Both the position numbers and the translations under genes were made by a program. A DNA stretch of 64,000 bases from the NCBI GenBank assembly GCA_951230915.1, contig OX579638.1, forward strand, positions 31,348,322 to 31,412,321. Direction: 5' to 3'. This DNA comes from Antitrichia curtipendula. Lineage: Eukaryota > Streptophyta > Bryopsida > Hypnales > Leucodontaceae. Shown here piece after piece: positions 62,941 to 64,000 of this stretch; the first letter of the stretch is position 1; each line of letters starts with the position of its first letter. The notes under the pieces are model-generated. The model did not search any database. It was not told the DNA's origin and saw nothing but the letters and a program-made list of their open reading frames with translations.

Positions 62941-64000
62941 TCAGTTAATTCTGCTGCAGATTCTTCGGATCTCGCCTTGGGTGCCTTGCTTGACGCCTAC
63001 ATTCCCCAGCCGCACAAGCGCAGCAGCGAATTCGGCATTGAAAGGCGACCGTGCGGATGCGAATTGACGGGACCTTCCGCTGGTGGCCCTGTCGGTGGCC
63101 AGCGATTGATCCAGCTGCAGAATGGCACGCTTGGCCACAATCTGGGTGAAGAAGCTCTTGTCCACAATGTTGACCGTGCCTTGGTCCAAGTTCACGGGCT
63201 TCCCGAGTCCGGTACCGACCTTGGGGCACGTCCTCTTCAAATTCGTCACGAGGTTGCGGTCCATGGCGGGGTCCGCGCGACCGGTACCCTGGAAGTTCCA
63301 CAGACGGTCGTTGAAGAAGGCGCAGTGAGTAATGCCCACTGTGTGCGCTCCTGTAAGAAAAAGAATCAAAAGTGTTAATTTGAATAACTATGTGAGTGGC
63401 CATTACTAACTCTATTTTGTGCATAATCATTCTAGCTTCCGAAAAACATGCACAAACTTCAATGGAGTCTTTTCGGTAACCAAGCAGCATCGTTTAGCGA
63501 TCTCTCATAATTAATCTTGTCCTTCAATTCTTAGTTTCGACCTTTCTTCTTCCACCCAGAGTTTGAGCTGGTGTGCTTGACTGTGTTCAGTAATCGGAAT
63601 TTGATTTAAGCTTGACGAAGAAAATTGATAGAGAATGTCAGCTTTGCAAGTGTTAACAGCAAGAACTCTACTCTAATTGGGCAATCCAACCATTCAGTTC
63701 AAGCACAGGGTAAGGTGACGGTGCAATCTCATTATTATGAAAATTACACACATGTCCGGTTAGGCATATATATATATTGATCCTATAAGTACTTAGGCTC
63801 TTCTGTGCTGTAATCTGGTTCGTGATTGCAAGTGTAGTAGTACATGCATGGATTAATTGGATTTAATGCAGGTGTTGATCGGATTACCTAGAAGTGTGAC
63901 CAGGTCGTTCTGGGACATGCCCTTGGCTCCAAAAGCACTTGTCGCCTGAGCCACACTCATGGTTGGACCAGGCAAGTTGACGTCCGCCGCTCTGGAGATA
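62941..64000 (-). CDS. Class III secretory plant peroxidase, 3' part, cut by the window end
   Basis: Exons seen: 64000-63888 (incomplete) and 63350-62941, separated by a 537-bp GT-AG intron in phase 1 of a Gly codon. The 174 residues visible are roughly the C-terminal half of the usual 320-350. Class III peroxidases are secreted haem enzymes that oxidise phenolics with H2O2 in the wall. LPGPTMSVAQATSAF leads to DLVTLLGAHTVGITHC, which holds the proximal haem-ligand His; then FFNDRLWNFQGTG with DP and MDRNLVTNLKRTCP, followed by NLDQGTVNIVDKSFF. LQLDQSLATD, FAAALVRLGNVGV and a C-terminal EIRRICSRIN complete the fold. The distal-His half lies outside the window, so activity cannot be judged fully, but this part is undamaged. 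A remnant of a duplicate lies immediately downstream. Confidence 0.93.

Noticed and set aside
62977..63378. 133-aa plus-strand frame and 181-aa alternative minus-strand frame over the peroxidase exon.
   Set aside because: The 142-aa minus-strand frame carries all peroxidase motifs; the others are shadows.

Overview
The window looks like nuclear DNA of a land plant, most likely a moss. It is AT-rich, with long gene-poor stretches, GT-AG introns, plant gene families and many small TIR elements. The moss inference rests mainly on a kinase-NBS-LRR gene (15.8-22.1 kb), a resistance-gene class known from mosses, and on a kinase-like relic (49.7-51.1 kb) that resembles moss-specific families as I recall them. 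The species cannot be told from the sequence alone.

Four ordinary genes can be read through. At 9.4-10.9 kb (+) there is a plastid fibrillin (PAP/FBN) gene with four exons and 221 residues. At 27.3-33.9 kb (-) there is a 15-exon leucine-rich-repeat (RNI-like) gene of 577 residues whose introns cut precisely between repeats. At 42.6-44.9 kb (-) there is a five-exon aldo-keto reductase of 350 residues. At 62.9-64.0 kb (-) lies the 3' part of a class III peroxidase, cut by the window edge. I rebuilt exon junctions by hand from frame, phase and splice dinucleotides; every junction kept the frame.

Around these are decaying genes. The kinase-NBS-LRR gene (-) has a recognisable kinase, NB-ARC and about 40 LRRs, but carries several in-frame stops and frameshifts. 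The kinase-like relic (-) is also broken. At 54.4-56.5 kb and 58.1-62.2 kb (+) lie two broken paralogues of an unnamed gene family with a RING-type zinc finger. The second runs into a stretch with HUH-endonuclease-like motifs. A third fragment of that family's last exon sits at 36.9-37.2 kb (-).

The rest is mostly mobile DNA. One family has TTAA ends and CCCCTRAAGG terminal repeats (550, 1734, 6776, 52027, plus fragments), and one copy has a paralogous empty site inside the window. There is a CACTA-type foldback element (36.7 kb, with a half copy at 39.9 kb), a MITE with 30-bp terminal repeats (14.8 kb), a MITE pair at 31.1 and 45.2 kb, and an 800-bp family with GGGTAGTTGCAAG ends (4.5, 48.5 and probably 59.3 kb). 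There are also dispersed and tandem repeats. I see no CRISPR array, rRNA or organellar sequence, and I cannot exclude tRNA genes by eye.
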